Of a stretch of 33,698 nt of DNA, positions 13,480-21,312 are shown piece after piece. The translations under genes were made by a program, and so were the position numbers. How positions within the stretch are numbered: position 1 is the stretch's first letter; the number at the start of each line of letters is the position of its first letter. The notes beneath the pieces are model-generated. The model worked only from the letters and a program-made list of their open reading frames with translations, did no database searches and had not been told where the DNA came from. The stretch comes from a virus: positions 1 to 33,698 of IMG/VR virus record IMGVR_UViG_3300035701_007250; one strand, 5' to 3'.

Positions 13480-14280
13480 ATGCCAGACGAGAATATGACG
13501 GCCCCGCAAGGACAAGCCAGTCAGACTCAAGATGTCCCAAAGAGCAGTAGCGAAGGACAAACATCAGCAAAAACTACTGAAGCACTTTCAAATCAACCCG
13601 AAAAGTTTCAGGGTAAGACTACGGAAGAGCTTATCAAAATGTATGGTGAGTTAGAACGTAAACTCGGAGAACAATCATCATTGGTTTCCGAGGCTCGTAA
13701 ATTGAAGGAAAATCAGGAGATCTTAGCGAAAGCGATTTATTCTGATCCTAAGATAGCGAAAAGCGTTGAACAAGCCGTAACAGCTCTTTACGGTTCTGAT
13801 ACCGAAACAAGCGGGAAAAAAGGTGACGAAGAGGCAGCAAGGACGGTTGACCCTCAAGTCGCTGACCTTCGAAGGGCTAGTGAAAATCGAGTCATAGCTG
13901 AGTTTTCAACTCATTATGGTTTCGAAAAAATGAAACCCGATGAACGTCAGGACATGATGAAAAAAGTCGGTTCGAAACTCGCCGACATGGTTGATCCTTC
14001 TGGTAAGCTCTCCATGGCTGAGGTTATTTCTAACATTAGTTTAGAAAGACTGCCGGTCATGTTAGAAGATGCTTATTGGTTGGCCAATAAAGATAATATT
14101 ATTGACAAAGGATCCTTGCCTCAAGATGTAGCCTCTATTGGACGGTTTTCGTCCAGTACTTCGAAATCAGAAGGACAGGAAGTCCAACTGACGGACAAGG
14201 AAAGAGATATCGCTGCAAAACTAGGGGTTAAACTTGATAATTACCTTAAGCAGAAACAGCAATTAAAAAGTAGTATTTAG
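13480..14280 (+). CDS. Capsid scaffold protein
   Basis: This 266-aa protein starts with AAGGAG upstream of ATG 13480. The N-terminal 45 residues are disordered (Gln/Ser/Thr-rich). Next come a coiled coil (TTEELIKMYGELERKLGEQ), an acidic helical body and a basic, Lys/Gln-rich C-terminal helix (LKQKQQLKSSI). Acidic, helical, disordered proteins just before the decoration and capsid genes are typical internal scaffolds, whose basic C-terminus binds the capsid protein. The 100-nt gap before it has a TTGACA at 13392-13397 but no convincing -10 at proper spacing. Confidence 0.78.
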   Translation: MPDENMTAPQGQASQTQDVPKSSSEGQTSAKTTEALSNQPEKFQGKTTEELIKMYGELERKLGEQSSLVSEARKLKENQEILAKAIYSDPKIAKSVEQAVTALYGSDTETSGKKGDEEAARTVDPQVADLRRASENRVIAEFSTHYGFEKMKPDERQDMMKKVGSKLADMVDPSGKLSMAEVISNISLERLPVMLEDAYWLANKDNIIDKGSLPQDVASIGRFSSSTSKSEGQEVQLTDKERDIAAKLGVKLDNYLKQKQQLKSSI

Positions 14281-14289
14281 GAGTTTAAT

Positions 14290-14829
14290 ATGGCAGGTTT
14301 TGAGTATCGTGGCCAACTCAACAGTTCGGAAAGTCCGGTAACTCTTGATGTGGTCATCAAAAACTCAGCCACTGTTAAAGTCGGGGATGCTGTTTATAAC
14401 GATGCAAATGGGGCAACTAGGGCAACTAGTTCCACTTCTATTCTTGGAATAGTCCAAGGTATCGTCGATAAAAATGGCATAGATCTAGATAATACGAGTA
14501 CCAACAATTACGATGGTACCTGGACCTCATCGACTAAAACCTATGTGGCTGCCTCGGATAACGTGACTGATAAAATGGTGAAGGTGAAATTAATTGTTGA
14601 TCACATGTCATTATTTTATAATGATGCTGATGGCAATTTCACTAATCCAGTGGATCAGGGCATGTTCTGCAAATGCACCGATCATGATCAAATTGCTGAG
14701 TCTACGACTTCAGCAACGGTGGGACAATTTTTCATTGTCAAACTAGATCCTGATGGTGACGGTGACTTATCTAAGTGTATCGTGAAGATCGCTTGGAGTC
14801 AGTTACTGGCGTTTGAGCCTGAAACATAA
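14290..14829 (+). CDS. Probable capsid decoration (head-stabilising) protein
   Basis: This 179-aa beta-rich protein lies between scaffold and major capsid genes. The segment PVTLDVVIKNSATVKVGDAVYNDANGATRATSSTSILGIVQGIV resembles head-fibre or decoration proteins that use short beta repeats with a final GIVxGI strand. The second half is rich in Asp, Asn and Thr. TAGGAGTTTAAT precedes ATG 14290. The order scaffold-decoration-capsid is common and supports the call; a capsid-assembly protease is unlikely because no catalytic motif is visible. Confidence 0.68.
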   Translation: MAGFEYRGQLNSSESPVTLDVVIKNSATVKVGDAVYNDANGATRATSSTSILGIVQGIVDKNGIDLDNTSTNNYDGTWTSSTKTYVAASDNVTDKMVKVKLIVDHMSLFYNDADGNFTNPVDQGMFCKCTDHDQIAESTTSATVGQFFIVKLDPDGDGDLSKCIVKIAWSQLLAFEPET

Positions 14830-14863
14830 GGCTAGTTAATATTTAGAAATTAGGAGTTAGACT

Positions 14864-15781
14864 ATGGCTTCATATCGTGCAACTTTCGGTGATTTACTGG
14901 AACCAGGGTTCCGGCAAATCTACGATGATGCCTTTGTCGAACAGCCTTTAGTCTTTGAACGTATCTTTAACGTCAATTCATCCACCAAACAGGATGAAAA
15001 AGATTCCGGTATCACCGGTTTCGGACTGTTACAGGAAACTTCTGAGGGAGCTTCAGTTGATTATGAAGATCCAGTGCAGATGTACGATGTAACTTATGTT
15101 CACAAGAAATATACTAAAGGTTTCAAGGTGAGTGAAGAACTCATGGAAGATGACCAATATAACGTCATCAAGGGTAAACCAGCCCAATTAGCTCGGGCAG
15201 CCCGTCGGACGACTGAAACTTCAGCGGCCAACGTGATCAATCGAGCTTTTAACACCAGCTATCTTGGCGGTGATGGTCTACCTTTAGTTTCCACCCTTCA
15301 TGTAAGATCTGATGGGGGTTCTACGCAATCCAACGGTTCGTCAACGGGTATAACGCTGACTGAGAGTAATTTAGAAACTGCAAGGATTGCAGCAAGACAA
15401 CAACTTGATGATAAAGGGCAAATTGTGCAAACAATGCCTGATACCATCATTGTTCCTGTTGATCTAGAGAAAACCGCTTCAATTTTGGTTGACTCTACGA
15501 TGAGACCAGGGACAGCTGACAACGATGTCAACGTCTATGCTGGCAAATTCAAAGTTATTGCCTGGGAATACATCACGGTCAATAACACTTTGTGGATTCT
15601 ATTAGATTCCAGACAGCATAAACTGCAATGGTTCTGGCGTGTTCGCCCAGAATTTAAGCAGGATGTCGCCTTTGATACCGGCATGGCTCTCTTTAAGACT
15701 AGGACCCGTTTCTCTAACGGCTGGTCTGATTGGAGAGGTGTCTGGGGTTCATTAGGTGATGGTGCAGCTTACAGTAGTTAG
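14864..15781 (+). CDS. Major capsid protein (HK97-fold type)
   Basis: This 305-aa protein has an N-terminal arm (DLLEPGFRQIYDDAF), a spine-helix region (QLARAARRTTETSAANVINRAFNTSY), G-loop strands (GDGLPLVSTLHVRSDGG), and an A-domain ending in ALFKTRTRFSNGWSDWRGVWGS. The organisation resembles Mu gpT-like and related HK97-fold capsid proteins. Strong AGGAG upstream of ATG 14864 and a stable hairpin right after the stop fit a highly expressed gene. It assembles around the scaffold to form the icosahedral shell. Confidence 0.88.
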   Translation: MASYRATFGDLLEPGFRQIYDDAFVEQPLVFERIFNVNSSTKQDEKDSGITGFGLLQETSEGASVDYEDPVQMYDVTYVHKKYTKGFKVSEELMEDDQYNVIKGKPAQLARAARRTTETSAANVINRAFNTSYLGGDGLPLVSTLHVRSDGGSTQSNGSSTGITLTESNLETARIAARQQLDDKGQIVQTMPDTIIVPVDLEKTASILVDSTMRPGTADNDVNVYAGKFKVIAWEYITVNNTLWILLDSRQHKLQWFWRVRPEFKQDVAFDTGMALFKTRTRFSNGWSDWRGVWGSLGDGAAYSS

Positions 15782-15789
15782 TGTATAAT

Positions 15790-15817
15790 GTGGGGGAGGT
15801 ATAAAAACCTCCCCCAC
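15790..15817 (+). terminator. Perfect 11-bp hairpin after the major capsid gene
   Basis: GTGGGGGAGGT (15790-15800) pairs perfectly with ACCTCCCCCAC (15807-15817) around a 6-nt A-rich loop. No U-run follows on either strand (AAACTAAG on plus), so classical termination is doubtful. It more likely protects the 3' end of capsid mRNA from exonucleases or gives partial termination, lowering expression of the fibre-like genes that follow. A TATAAT (15784-15789) sits just before it but lacks a good -35. Confidence 0.6.
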
Positions 15818-15830
15818 AAACTAAGATAAT

Positions 15831-16043
15831 ATGACAACCAAATATCAAAGTTTATCAGGCAGACTCATAACAGCAACTTCGGCACCGACCACTCCCGTTG
15901 AAGGTGACATGTATTTCGATACCACTTTAGTAAAATTCAGAGTTTATAATGGCAGTTCCTGGTTATCGGTGAACGTCATTAGTACTACTTCAACCTCAAC
16001 CTCAACCTCATCCTCAACTTCTACTTCAACAACGACATCGTAA
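15831..16043 (+). CDS. Mini fibre-like protein 1 with Ser/Thr-only tail
   Basis: This 70-aa protein has a fibre-type module TPVEGDMYFDTTLVKFRVYNGSSW in residues of about 21-45, and residues 51-70 are only Ser or Thr. The G-x-M-Y-F-D-T-T...F-R-V-Y-N-G...W pattern is widespread in phage tail fibre and virion proteins, where it forms a short beta motif. The ribosome site is weak (AAGAT). It is the first of three tandem relatives. The Ser/Thr tail is a candidate site of O-glycosylation. Confidence 0.72.
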   Translation: MTTKYQSLSGRLITATSAPTTPVEGDMYFDTTLVKFRVYNGSSWLSVNVISTTSTSTSTSSSTSTSTTTS

Positions 16044-16620
16044 AGGATAAATTATGTCTAGAGATCTATTACAAAACGCTACCCATGTTACAGATATAAA
16101 GGGAATCCTTAATGTGGCTACTTCAGATATTCCCAATGAGGGTGTAGCCGGGACAGCCAATGGAGAGATCTACTATAATTCTACTTTAAAGGATTTGAGA
16201 ATTAAGTCCGGTACTGCCTGGTATGGCATGCCTTTCACTACTACTTCTACTTCTAGTTCTACATCAACATCAACAAGTACAACAACGAGTTAAATTATGG
16301 CAAGTACACATTTTTCACAATTAAAATCCAAATTTAACCGGGGAACTGTTTTCCCGGTCGCTCCTGAAGATGGTGAATTATTCTTTTGTACCACGACTAA
16401 TGTTCTTAACCGTTACAATGCTACAGGTTCAGTTTGGTACGGGATTAAATTTGGTATATATGCTACAACTAGTTCCACTTCTACCTCTACTTCGACTACA
16501 ACTACCTCAACCTCATCCTCAACTACTACTACTTCTACTTCGACTACCACTACTTCGACTAGTACTTCGACTACAACTTCTACTAGTACTTCAACTACTT
16601 CAAGTACGTCTACGACATTA
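15981..16620 (+). repeat. Ser/Thr-codon tracts ending three consecutive genes
   Basis: Three separate tracts (15981-16040, 16237-16290 and 16465-16617) consist only of ACN, TCN or AGT codons, giving 20, 18 and 51 consecutive Ser/Thr residues. All four Thr codons and five Ser codons occur in irregular order, so the DNA is only loosely repetitive while the protein is strictly Ser/Thr. This favours selection on the protein tail over simple microsatellite expansion. The shared DNA could also promote recombination with the related tract at 33525-33698. Confidence 0.8.
16054..16293 (+). CDS. Mini fibre-like protein 2 with Ser/Thr-only tail
   Basis: This 79-aa paralogue-like protein has module ANGEIYYNSTLKDLRIKSGTAWYGM (about 36-59), matching the Y-F-D-T-T...R-V...G-x-x-W pattern of protein 1. 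An 18-residue Ser/Thr tail (62-79) follows and ends in the same five residues as protein 1 (STTTS). A ribosome site AAAGGA precedes ATG 16054. The N-terminal 35 residues differ from those of protein 1, so the shared parts are the module and the tail. Confidence 0.72.
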   Translation: MSRDLLQNATHVTDIKGILNVATSDIPNEGVAGTANGEIYYNSTLKDLRIKSGTAWYGMPFTTTSTSSSTSTSTSTTTS

Positions 16621-16623
16621 TAA
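16297..16623 (+). CDS. Mini fibre-like protein 3 with long Ser/Thr-only tail
   Basis: This 108-aa protein has module EDGELFFCTTTNVLNRYNATGSVWYGI (about 24-50), the same pattern as its two neighbours. An unbroken Ser/Thr tail of 51 residues (57-107) and a final Leu follow. It starts 3 nt after the previous stop with little ribosome site of its own, suggesting coupling. The tail is longer than the folded part, an unusual design that would be a flexible, hydroxyl-rich bristle if virion-bound. Confidence 0.74.
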   Translation: MASTHFSQLKSKFNRGTVFPVAPEDGELFFCTTTNVLNRYNATGSVWYGIKFGIYATTSSTSTSTSTTTTSTSSSTTTTSTSTTTTSTSTSTTTSTSTSTTSSTSTTL

Positions 16624-16632
16624 AAGGAGTTT

Positions 16633-17145
16633 ATGGAATACATTGTTTACAATCCAAAGAGATATAACGGAAAACCTTGTTCAGACATTCAGACTTTTCC
16701 TTGGGCTGGAGATAAGTGGGATGGGCTTAAATCGGGTTCTATGGCCCGGTACCCTGATCATGTGGCTAAAGAGTTATTAAAACGCTACGGTTTTTTGAGG
16801 CGGGTCATGCCGGAAGAGATTGAAACGGTCAGTAAATTGATCAGTCAACCAGAGCATATTTGTGAATATTGTGATGAAGAGTTTGAAACTGATAAAGCCT
16901 TGGCGACTCACGTTTTAAGTATCCATAAACTTTCTGAAGAAGCTTCTAAGAAAATGGAAGCCATTCCTTTAGCGGCAACCGTCGAAGTTAAGGGTAGTAA
17001 AGAAAATATAAAAATGGATTCACCTGAACTGCCGGATACTAAAAAGGGTGAAGTAGATGGCTGGTATGGACCAGGTCTAGAAAATGATTTACCAGATTCT
17101 ATTGAGATAAAACGCACCGGTGATGCCGGTGTCTTTGGAGGTTAG
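16633..17145 (+). CDS. Conserved phage protein with classical C2H2 zinc finger
   Basis: This 170-aa protein has an N-terminal part (YNPKRYNGKPCSDIQTF) and RYPDHVAKELLKRYGF, which resemble a small phage virion-module protein of unknown role. A classical finger follows: Cys77, Cys80, His93 and His98 (C-x2-C-x12-H-x4-H) with the expected Phe and Leu core. The C-terminus is acidic and probably disordered, ending in GDAGVFGG. AAAGGAG gives a strong ribosome site. The finger could bind DNA or a partner protein. Its place before 17148 suggests a head-completion or accessory protein. Confidence 0.68.
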   Translation: MEYIVYNPKRYNGKPCSDIQTFPWAGDKWDGLKSGSMARYPDHVAKELLKRYGFLRRVMPEEIETVSKLISQPEHICEYCDEEFETDKALATHVLSIHKLSEEASKKMEAIPLAATVEVKGSKENIKMDSPELPDTKKGEVDGWYGPGLENDLPDSIEIKRTGDAGVFGG

Positions 17146-17147
17146 TT

Positions 17148-17435
17148 ATGGAAAGAGCCACAACTGGTAGGATAACAGGTAGCGGAACGATAGTTAGCGG
17201 ACCAGCTGAAGTGACTACTCTGGGGTTTGTTTCTAGTAATGCTGCTGGTAATGTTAAATTTCGTGATGGGGGAACTAACGGTCAGATCAGATGGGAATTG
17301 TCTGGTATAGATAAAGCCTATTCGGGTCAGATTTTTAATCCACCCCTTCGTTTCAAGACAGATGTTTATTGTGAATTTACGAATACTGGGATTGCTTACG
17401 TGGCGATTGTTAATCCTCAAGCTAATCAAATTTGA
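17148..17435 (+). CDS. Small beta-rich virion-type protein
   Basis: This 95-aa protein has strands and turns such as LGFVSSNAAGNVKFRDGGTNGQIRWELSG and NPPLRFKTDVYCEFTNTGIAYVAI. The pattern of alternating strands with a central D-G-G turn recurs in small phage head or decoration-type proteins. A strong GGAGG precedes ATG 17148. It is the last structural-type gene before the glycan cluster. The exact role (capsid vertex, connector or fibre base) cannot be decided. Confidence 0.65.
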   Translation: MERATTGRITGSGTIVSGPAEVTTLGFVSSNAAGNVKFRDGGTNGQIRWELSGIDKAYSGQIFNPPLRFKTDVYCEFTNTGIAYVAIVNPQANQI

Positions 17436-17449
17436 TCCCCTTTGTTATA

Positions 17450-17478
17450 TTGTGCGTGGTAGGAGTTTGTGCTAGTAT
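17450..17478 (+). promoter_or_regulatory. Promoter of the glycan cluster
   Basis: TTGTGC (17450-17455), a 17-bp spacer and TAGTAT (17473-17478) preceded by TGC form an extended -10 promoter. The -10 ends 9 nt before ATG 17488, so the mRNA would start within a few bases of the start codon. No Shine-Dalgarno fits that ATG. It is the only clear promoter found before the run of 19 tightly spaced genes, and it resembles the leftward promoter at 4156-4184 (TTGT, 17 bp, TGCTAG). Confidence 0.6.
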
Positions 17479-17487
17479 GGTTAGAGT

Positions 17488-18828
17488 ATGGAAAAGTTTC
17501 AAGAGGTTAATCAAAAACGCATTGCTATTTTCACCAATTTTTACGACGCTGACCCGGCTTACTCTTTAAACCGGGTAGTTCAAGACCAGATTAAAATGCT
17601 GGTTAGGAATGGTTATCCGGTACAAGTAATTGTTTCGGAAGGTTTTAAACCGGTGGAGATGTACGCTCACCCTATGGTGACTTTAAAGTTTATTCCTTCG
17701 GTTCCTGGTCATAATGAGGTAAAGAAGGACCCCACGTTTGAGACTGATGTTGAGAAACTGACCATTAGTCTGAAAGAGATTTTAAAAGATGTGGATGTAG
17801 TTTTATCTCATGACATTATTTACCAACCGGCAGCTTTGAAACACAACTTCGCTGCCCGTAAAGTCGCTAAAGAGTTTCCTAATATTAAGTGGCTGCACTG
17901 GATTCATTCAGCTACGGCTCCATATACTTTATCGATGCTTTTGGGCATCTTCTCTGATGAATATCTGGATTTAATTAAAGAACAGTTCCCTAATTCCTTC
18001 TACATTTTCTTCAATGACTATTCTAAACCTAGAATTGCTAGCAACTTTGGGATTGATGAGAGTCTAGTAAAGACGGTCCATCACCCGATTGATGTGGATG
18101 AGTTCTACCACTTTGATCCTATTCTCAGCCGTCTAATCTTAGAGAAGAAGATTCTATCAGCCGATGCCATTGCTGTTTACCCTTGCCGGTTAGACCGGGG
18201 GAAACAGGTGGAATACTTGATTAAGACGATGGCTATGTTAAAGGAGTTTAATTTGTCCATTAGAGTCATTGTGGTCGATTTCCATTCAACCGGCGGGGAC
18301 AAAGTTACCTACCGGGATGAGTTGAAGAATCTGGCTTTGGACTGGGGAGTCAACGCCCAGGAGATTACTTTCACGTCTGAATTTGACTCTGCCTGGAATC
18401 TCAGTTTGGATCATAAGATAGTTAATAGTTTAATTCAGTTGTCTAACGTCTTTATGATGCCCTCCGTTTCTGAATCTTATTCATTGGTAGCTCAGGAGGC
18501 TGCTTTATCCGGTAAAGTGATTGTCTTCAATTTTGACTTTCCACCCTTCCGGGACATCTTCGGATCCAATGCTATCTTCAGGAAATATTCTTCTAACATT
18601 GATGTGATGAATGGAATGGATGGGAATACAGTTACTAATTACGGTCCGGATAAGGCCAGCCTCGAAGAGCGTAAATCTTATGAGAGGTTATATCATAGGG
18701 AGACAGCGGGTATGATTGCCTACCGTCTGAGAAATTATGATAATCTGGTTATGCAGACTCATATCCGGAAAGATCGTAATTTGGATGCGGTATTCAAGAA
18801 TGAACTAGAACCCCTGATTTTTGCATGA
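17488..18828 (+). CDS. Glycosyltransferase, GT4-like (GT-B fold)
   Basis: This 446-aa protein begins with an N-terminal Rossmann-like domain (IAIFTNFYDADPAYSLNRVV). The C-terminal donor domain has VYPCRLDRGKQVEYLIKTM, the start motif of GT4-type retaining transferases, and an EX7E-like motif in SESYSLVAQEAALSG (Glu329/Glu337). These enzymes move a sugar from a nucleotide donor with retention. No membrane helix is visible, so it is cytoplasmic. It is the first gene of the glycan cluster, and its end overlaps the next gene (ATGA). Confidence 0.85.
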   Translation: MEKFQEVNQKRIAIFTNFYDADPAYSLNRVVQDQIKMLVRNGYPVQVIVSEGFKPVEMYAHPMVTLKFIPSVPGHNEVKKDPTFETDVEKLTISLKEILKDVDVVLSHDIIYQPAALKHNFAARKVAKEFPNIKWLHWIHSATAPYTLSMLLGIFSDEYLDLIKEQFPNSFYIFFNDYSKPRIASNFGIDESLVKTVHHPIDVDEFYHFDPILSRLILEKKILSADAIAVYPCRLDRGKQVEYLIKTMAMLKEFNLSIRVIVVDFHSTGGDKVTYRDELKNLALDWGVNAQEITFTSEFDSAWNLSLDHKIVNSLIQLSNVFMMPSVSESYSLVAQEAALSGKVIVFNFDFPPFRDIFGSNAIFRKYSSNIDVMNGMDGNTVTNYGPDKASLEERKSYERLYHRETAGMIAYRLRNYDNLVMQTHIRKDRNLDAVFKNELEPLIFA

Positions 18829-19595
18829 ACAATTGTGTTGTTATCGGTGGAGTAGGCATGGTAGGTACTGCTGTCCGTTATGAGTTTGGGATTGATAAAT
18901 ATTTCGACTTGAGGGAAAGTACGGTTACTTTGGAGGAGGCAGCTGGGTATAGGTATATTTTTATTTGTCTACCGACTGCGATAAAAAATGGACGTTATGA
19001 AACTGATGATATTTCTAATATTATTGAACAGATAGCTGATTTTGGCCAGCAAAATGTCTTCATAATAAAATCGACGGTTTTTCCTAATTTCGCCTTTAAT
19101 TTAATGAACAAATTGAGAATAAATAACATTATTTCTTGTCCGGAGTTTTTAACCGAAGCCACTTGGAAAGAAGATGTTAGTTCTCCAGATGTGATTGTGA
19201 TTGGTGGCAGAATGGAAAATTACATTGAAGACGTGGTCGGAATTTATCAGTCTCGTCACAAGGGTGCTACTATTTACAAAACAGATAATACGACGGCAGA
19301 ACTGGCTAAATTGGCTATAAATGGGCTATATGCGTTAAAAGTCGTATACGCCAATCAAATTTACGACTTCGCTGAAAATGTCGGAGCTAACTACGAGCGA
19401 ATTAAGGAGATTATGTATGCCCGTAAGTGGGTGGGTAAGAATCACTTGGATATTTGGCATAAAAACGGGAGGGGGGCTGGCGGTAAATGCTTGAAGAAAG
19501 ACTTCGAAGCTCTGGGGGAGTATAGCCAATTACCTTTGATTAAGACTGCTATGGGCATTAATAACTCTTATTTAAGTACCTCACACAAAAAATGA
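18825..19595 (+). CDS. Compact UDP-glucose/GDP-mannose dehydrogenase-like enzyme
   Basis: This 256-aa protein has NAD-binding GGVGMVG (8-14), IFICLPTA (45-52) and STVFP (83-87). Catalytic-type residues are Glu111 (CPEFLTEA), Lys162 and Asn166 (AELAKLAIN), Cys222 (GAGGKCL) and Asp226. The family oxidises NDP-sugars to uronic acids. It is much shorter than the usual size of about 390-450 aa: the N-domain is trimmed and almost nothing follows the Cys motif, so the C-terminal NDP-binding domain is missing. The active site is intact, but it may need a partner or a changed substrate. It is coupled to its neighbours by ATGA overlaps. Confidence 0.8.
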   Translation: MNNCVVIGGVGMVGTAVRYEFGIDKYFDLRESTVTLEEAAGYRYIFICLPTAIKNGRYETDDISNIIEQIADFGQQNVFIIKSTVFPNFAFNLMNKLRINNIISCPEFLTEATWKEDVSSPDVIVIGGRMENYIEDVVGIYQSRHKGATIYKTDNTTAELAKLAINGLYALKVVYANQIYDFAENVGANYERIKEIMYARKWVGKNHLDIWHKNGRGAGGKCLKKDFEALGEYSQLPLIKTAMGINNSYLSTSHKK

Positions 19596-20332
19596 AGCCA
19601 AAACTAAGCATAATTATACCGATTTGTAACAGTGATTATCCTACTTGCCATTATACTGGAAATTGTATCGGCAGTATCCGTTATTTTTCAACCACTGAGG
19701 ATAAAGAGATCATTGTCATCGATAACGATTCTAAAGCGACCCTGGGCCACCTTTATTGGGAAGAATACGTACAGAAGTATATCAAGAATGAAACTAACCG
19801 GGGGGTATCTAAGGCTTGGAATCAGGGAATTGAGGCTGCAGAAGGGGAGTATCTGGCTTTCGTGAATAGTGACGTAGAAGTTTATAACCGATGGGATAAA
19901 TTCTTGATTGATGACCTAAATGATGGGGTAGGTTTAGCCATGGCTTCGCCTATGTATGCCCATCCCTTTGGTAGAGCTAAAGAAGCTGAGGAATTAGAGG
20001 GTAAGGTTGAAGGTGATTATTTATCGGACTTTAGGGATTTCTCTTGTTTCATGATGAAGCGGGAAACGATTGATAAATTGGGAAAGTTTGATGAGAACTA
20101 TGGCTTGGGCTGGGGAGAGGATATTGATTATGCTTTTAGGATCCTTCAAGCCGGTTTAACGGTCAAATCTGACCAGAGGGTAAATACCCATCATATCGGT
20201 ATGGCTTCAGCTTATGCTCTGGGTACTTTGATCAATGTCAGCGAAGAGATGGATCGTAATAAGGAATATACGGCGAAGAAATGGGAATTAGACGAATTTA
20301 ATACGCCTAAATTTATGAGGGAAAATGCCTAA
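19592..20332 (+). CDS. Glycosyltransferase family 2 (GT-A)
   Basis: This 246-aa protein begins LSIIIPICNSD, continues through EIIVIDNDSKA, NRGVSKAWNQGIEAAEGEYLAFVNSDVEV (the DxD-like NSD) and ends with GLGWGEDIDYAFRILQAG, whose Glu-Asp pair is the catalytic-base region. This is a canonical GT2 layout for inverting sugar transfer. No transmembrane segment is seen. The ATG overlaps the dehydrogenase stop. Confidence 0.88.
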   Translation: MKPKLSIIIPICNSDYPTCHYTGNCIGSIRYFSTTEDKEIIVIDNDSKATLGHLYWEEYVQKYIKNETNRGVSKAWNQGIEAAEGEYLAFVNSDVEVYNRWDKFLIDDLNDGVGLAMASPMYAHPFGRAKEAEELEGKVEGDYLSDFRDFSCFMMKRETIDKLGKFDENYGLGWGEDIDYAFRILQAGLTVKSDQRVNTHHIGMASAYALGTLINVSEEMDRNKEYTAKKWELDEFNTPKFMRENA

Positions 20333-20510
20333 AAATACTTTAGAAAAATTAGCTAAAAAGGTAATTAAAGATCATTTTAGAGAAACTGGTGATGGTGTTA
20401 TTTTTTGTCCACATTTAATTTGGGATGAAAATACAAAGGGACAGGTTTATTTTTCTAATGATTTATGGTTAGCCGTTTGTAAAATATTTATAGACAAAGC
20501 ACATGCCTAA
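20325..20510 (+). CDS. Unknown 61-aa protein inside the glycan cluster
   Basis: The start overlaps the previous gene and the end overlaps the next, both through the same ATGCCTAA junction, supporting coupled translation. The protein has a basic helix (LEKLAKKVIKDHF), a CPH turn and a hydrophobic C-terminal helix (LWLAVCKIFI). It is too short for an enzyme of the cluster; an adaptor or unrelated insert is possible. Confidence 0.55.
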   Translation: MPKNTLEKLAKKVIKDHFRETGDGVIFCPHLIWDENTKGQVYFSNDLWLAVCKIFIDKAHA

Positions 20511-21312
20511 ATTTTCAATCCTGACTTCATACCATATAAATAATCAGATTAAAGAGAAGCAATTATGGCGGTGCTTGAGAAGTGTGTCAGCACAAGGATT
20601 CACTGATTATGAACATATTTTAGTCAATGATGGTTCCGTTATTGAGGTTGATATATCCGGGGATAAACGTATAGTAATCAAGGATGTCCACAATGAAAGA
20701 GTTAATGCTTTAAGGTTGGGGATGTCCAAAGCTACCGGGGAGTGGATGACATTTCTCGATGCGGATGACGAACTCTTGAGTCATTCTCTAGAGATGTTTA
20801 ACCAGGCGATTGAGAAATACCCGAAGTTTAAAGTCTTTAATTTCGGGAGTGTTCATCTATGGAAAGATTACACTCTGCACGTAAGGGGAGCCTTCCAGCC
20901 GAAACAAACTAAGTTTGGCCACGAACCTTTCGGTCCAGGACAGATCGTCAACGGTACTTTTATCTTTAAGCGATCCGTTTATGAGAAAGAAGGCGGTTTC
21001 CCGGAAATGGATATTATTGGGATTGATACGACTGATATCAATTATGGTGGGGTAAGGAACTTATGTATGTGTTCTCCTTGGGATTTCTCGGCTTATGCCC
21101 AGATGGAGTTCCCGGAGATCAGGCCGTTGTTTAATTTTGACAAGGAGGCCGAACCTTATAAAGTTATTAGAGAATTAGGCAATCCTTGGGGTAATGATTT
21201 TTATATGTTTTATAAATACACTAGAAAGCATCATAGCAAGGCATTCGATGTACCTTGTGTCTTGATCCACCACGATGGCAAGAATGATGATGAGGGCCAC
21301 TATGTCGAATAA
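20503..21312 (+). CDS. Glycosyltransferase family 2 (GT-A)
   Basis: This 269-aa protein has FSILTSYHINNQIKEKQLWRCLRSVSAQ, HILVNDGS and ATGEWMTFLDADDELL with a clear DADD metal/donor motif. An acceptor-side C-terminal region follows. The pattern is the standard GT2 fold for inverting transferases. The C-terminus is His-rich (KHHSK, LIHHDGK). No membrane segment is visible. Confidence 0.85.
   Translation: MPKFSILTSYHINNQIKEKQLWRCLRSVSAQGFTDYEHILVNDGSVIEVDISGDKRIVIKDVHNERVNALRLGMSKATGEWMTFLDADDELLSHSLEMFNQAIEKYPKFKVFNFGSVHLWKDYTLHVRGAFQPKQTKFGHEPFGPGQIVNGTFIFKRSVYEKEGGFPEMDIIGIDTTDINYGGVRNLCMCSPWDFSAYAQMEFPEIRPLFNFDKEAEPYKVIRELGNPWGNDFYMFYKYTRKHHSKAFDVPCVLIHHDGKNDDEGHYVE

Noticed and set aside
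13440-13480. Possible tRNA T-arm (GGTGGCTCGACCCC)
   Set aside because: No matching acceptor, anticodon or D arms are found upstream; the segment is the leader of the scaffold gene.
16413-16643. Long minus-strand frame and plus-strand +1 frame (16370-16780) across the Ser/Thr tract
   Set aside because: Codons ACN/TCN contain no stops in other frames, so long Val/Glu- or Leu/Pro-rich shadow frames arise automatically. They lack ribosome sites and plausible protein composition.
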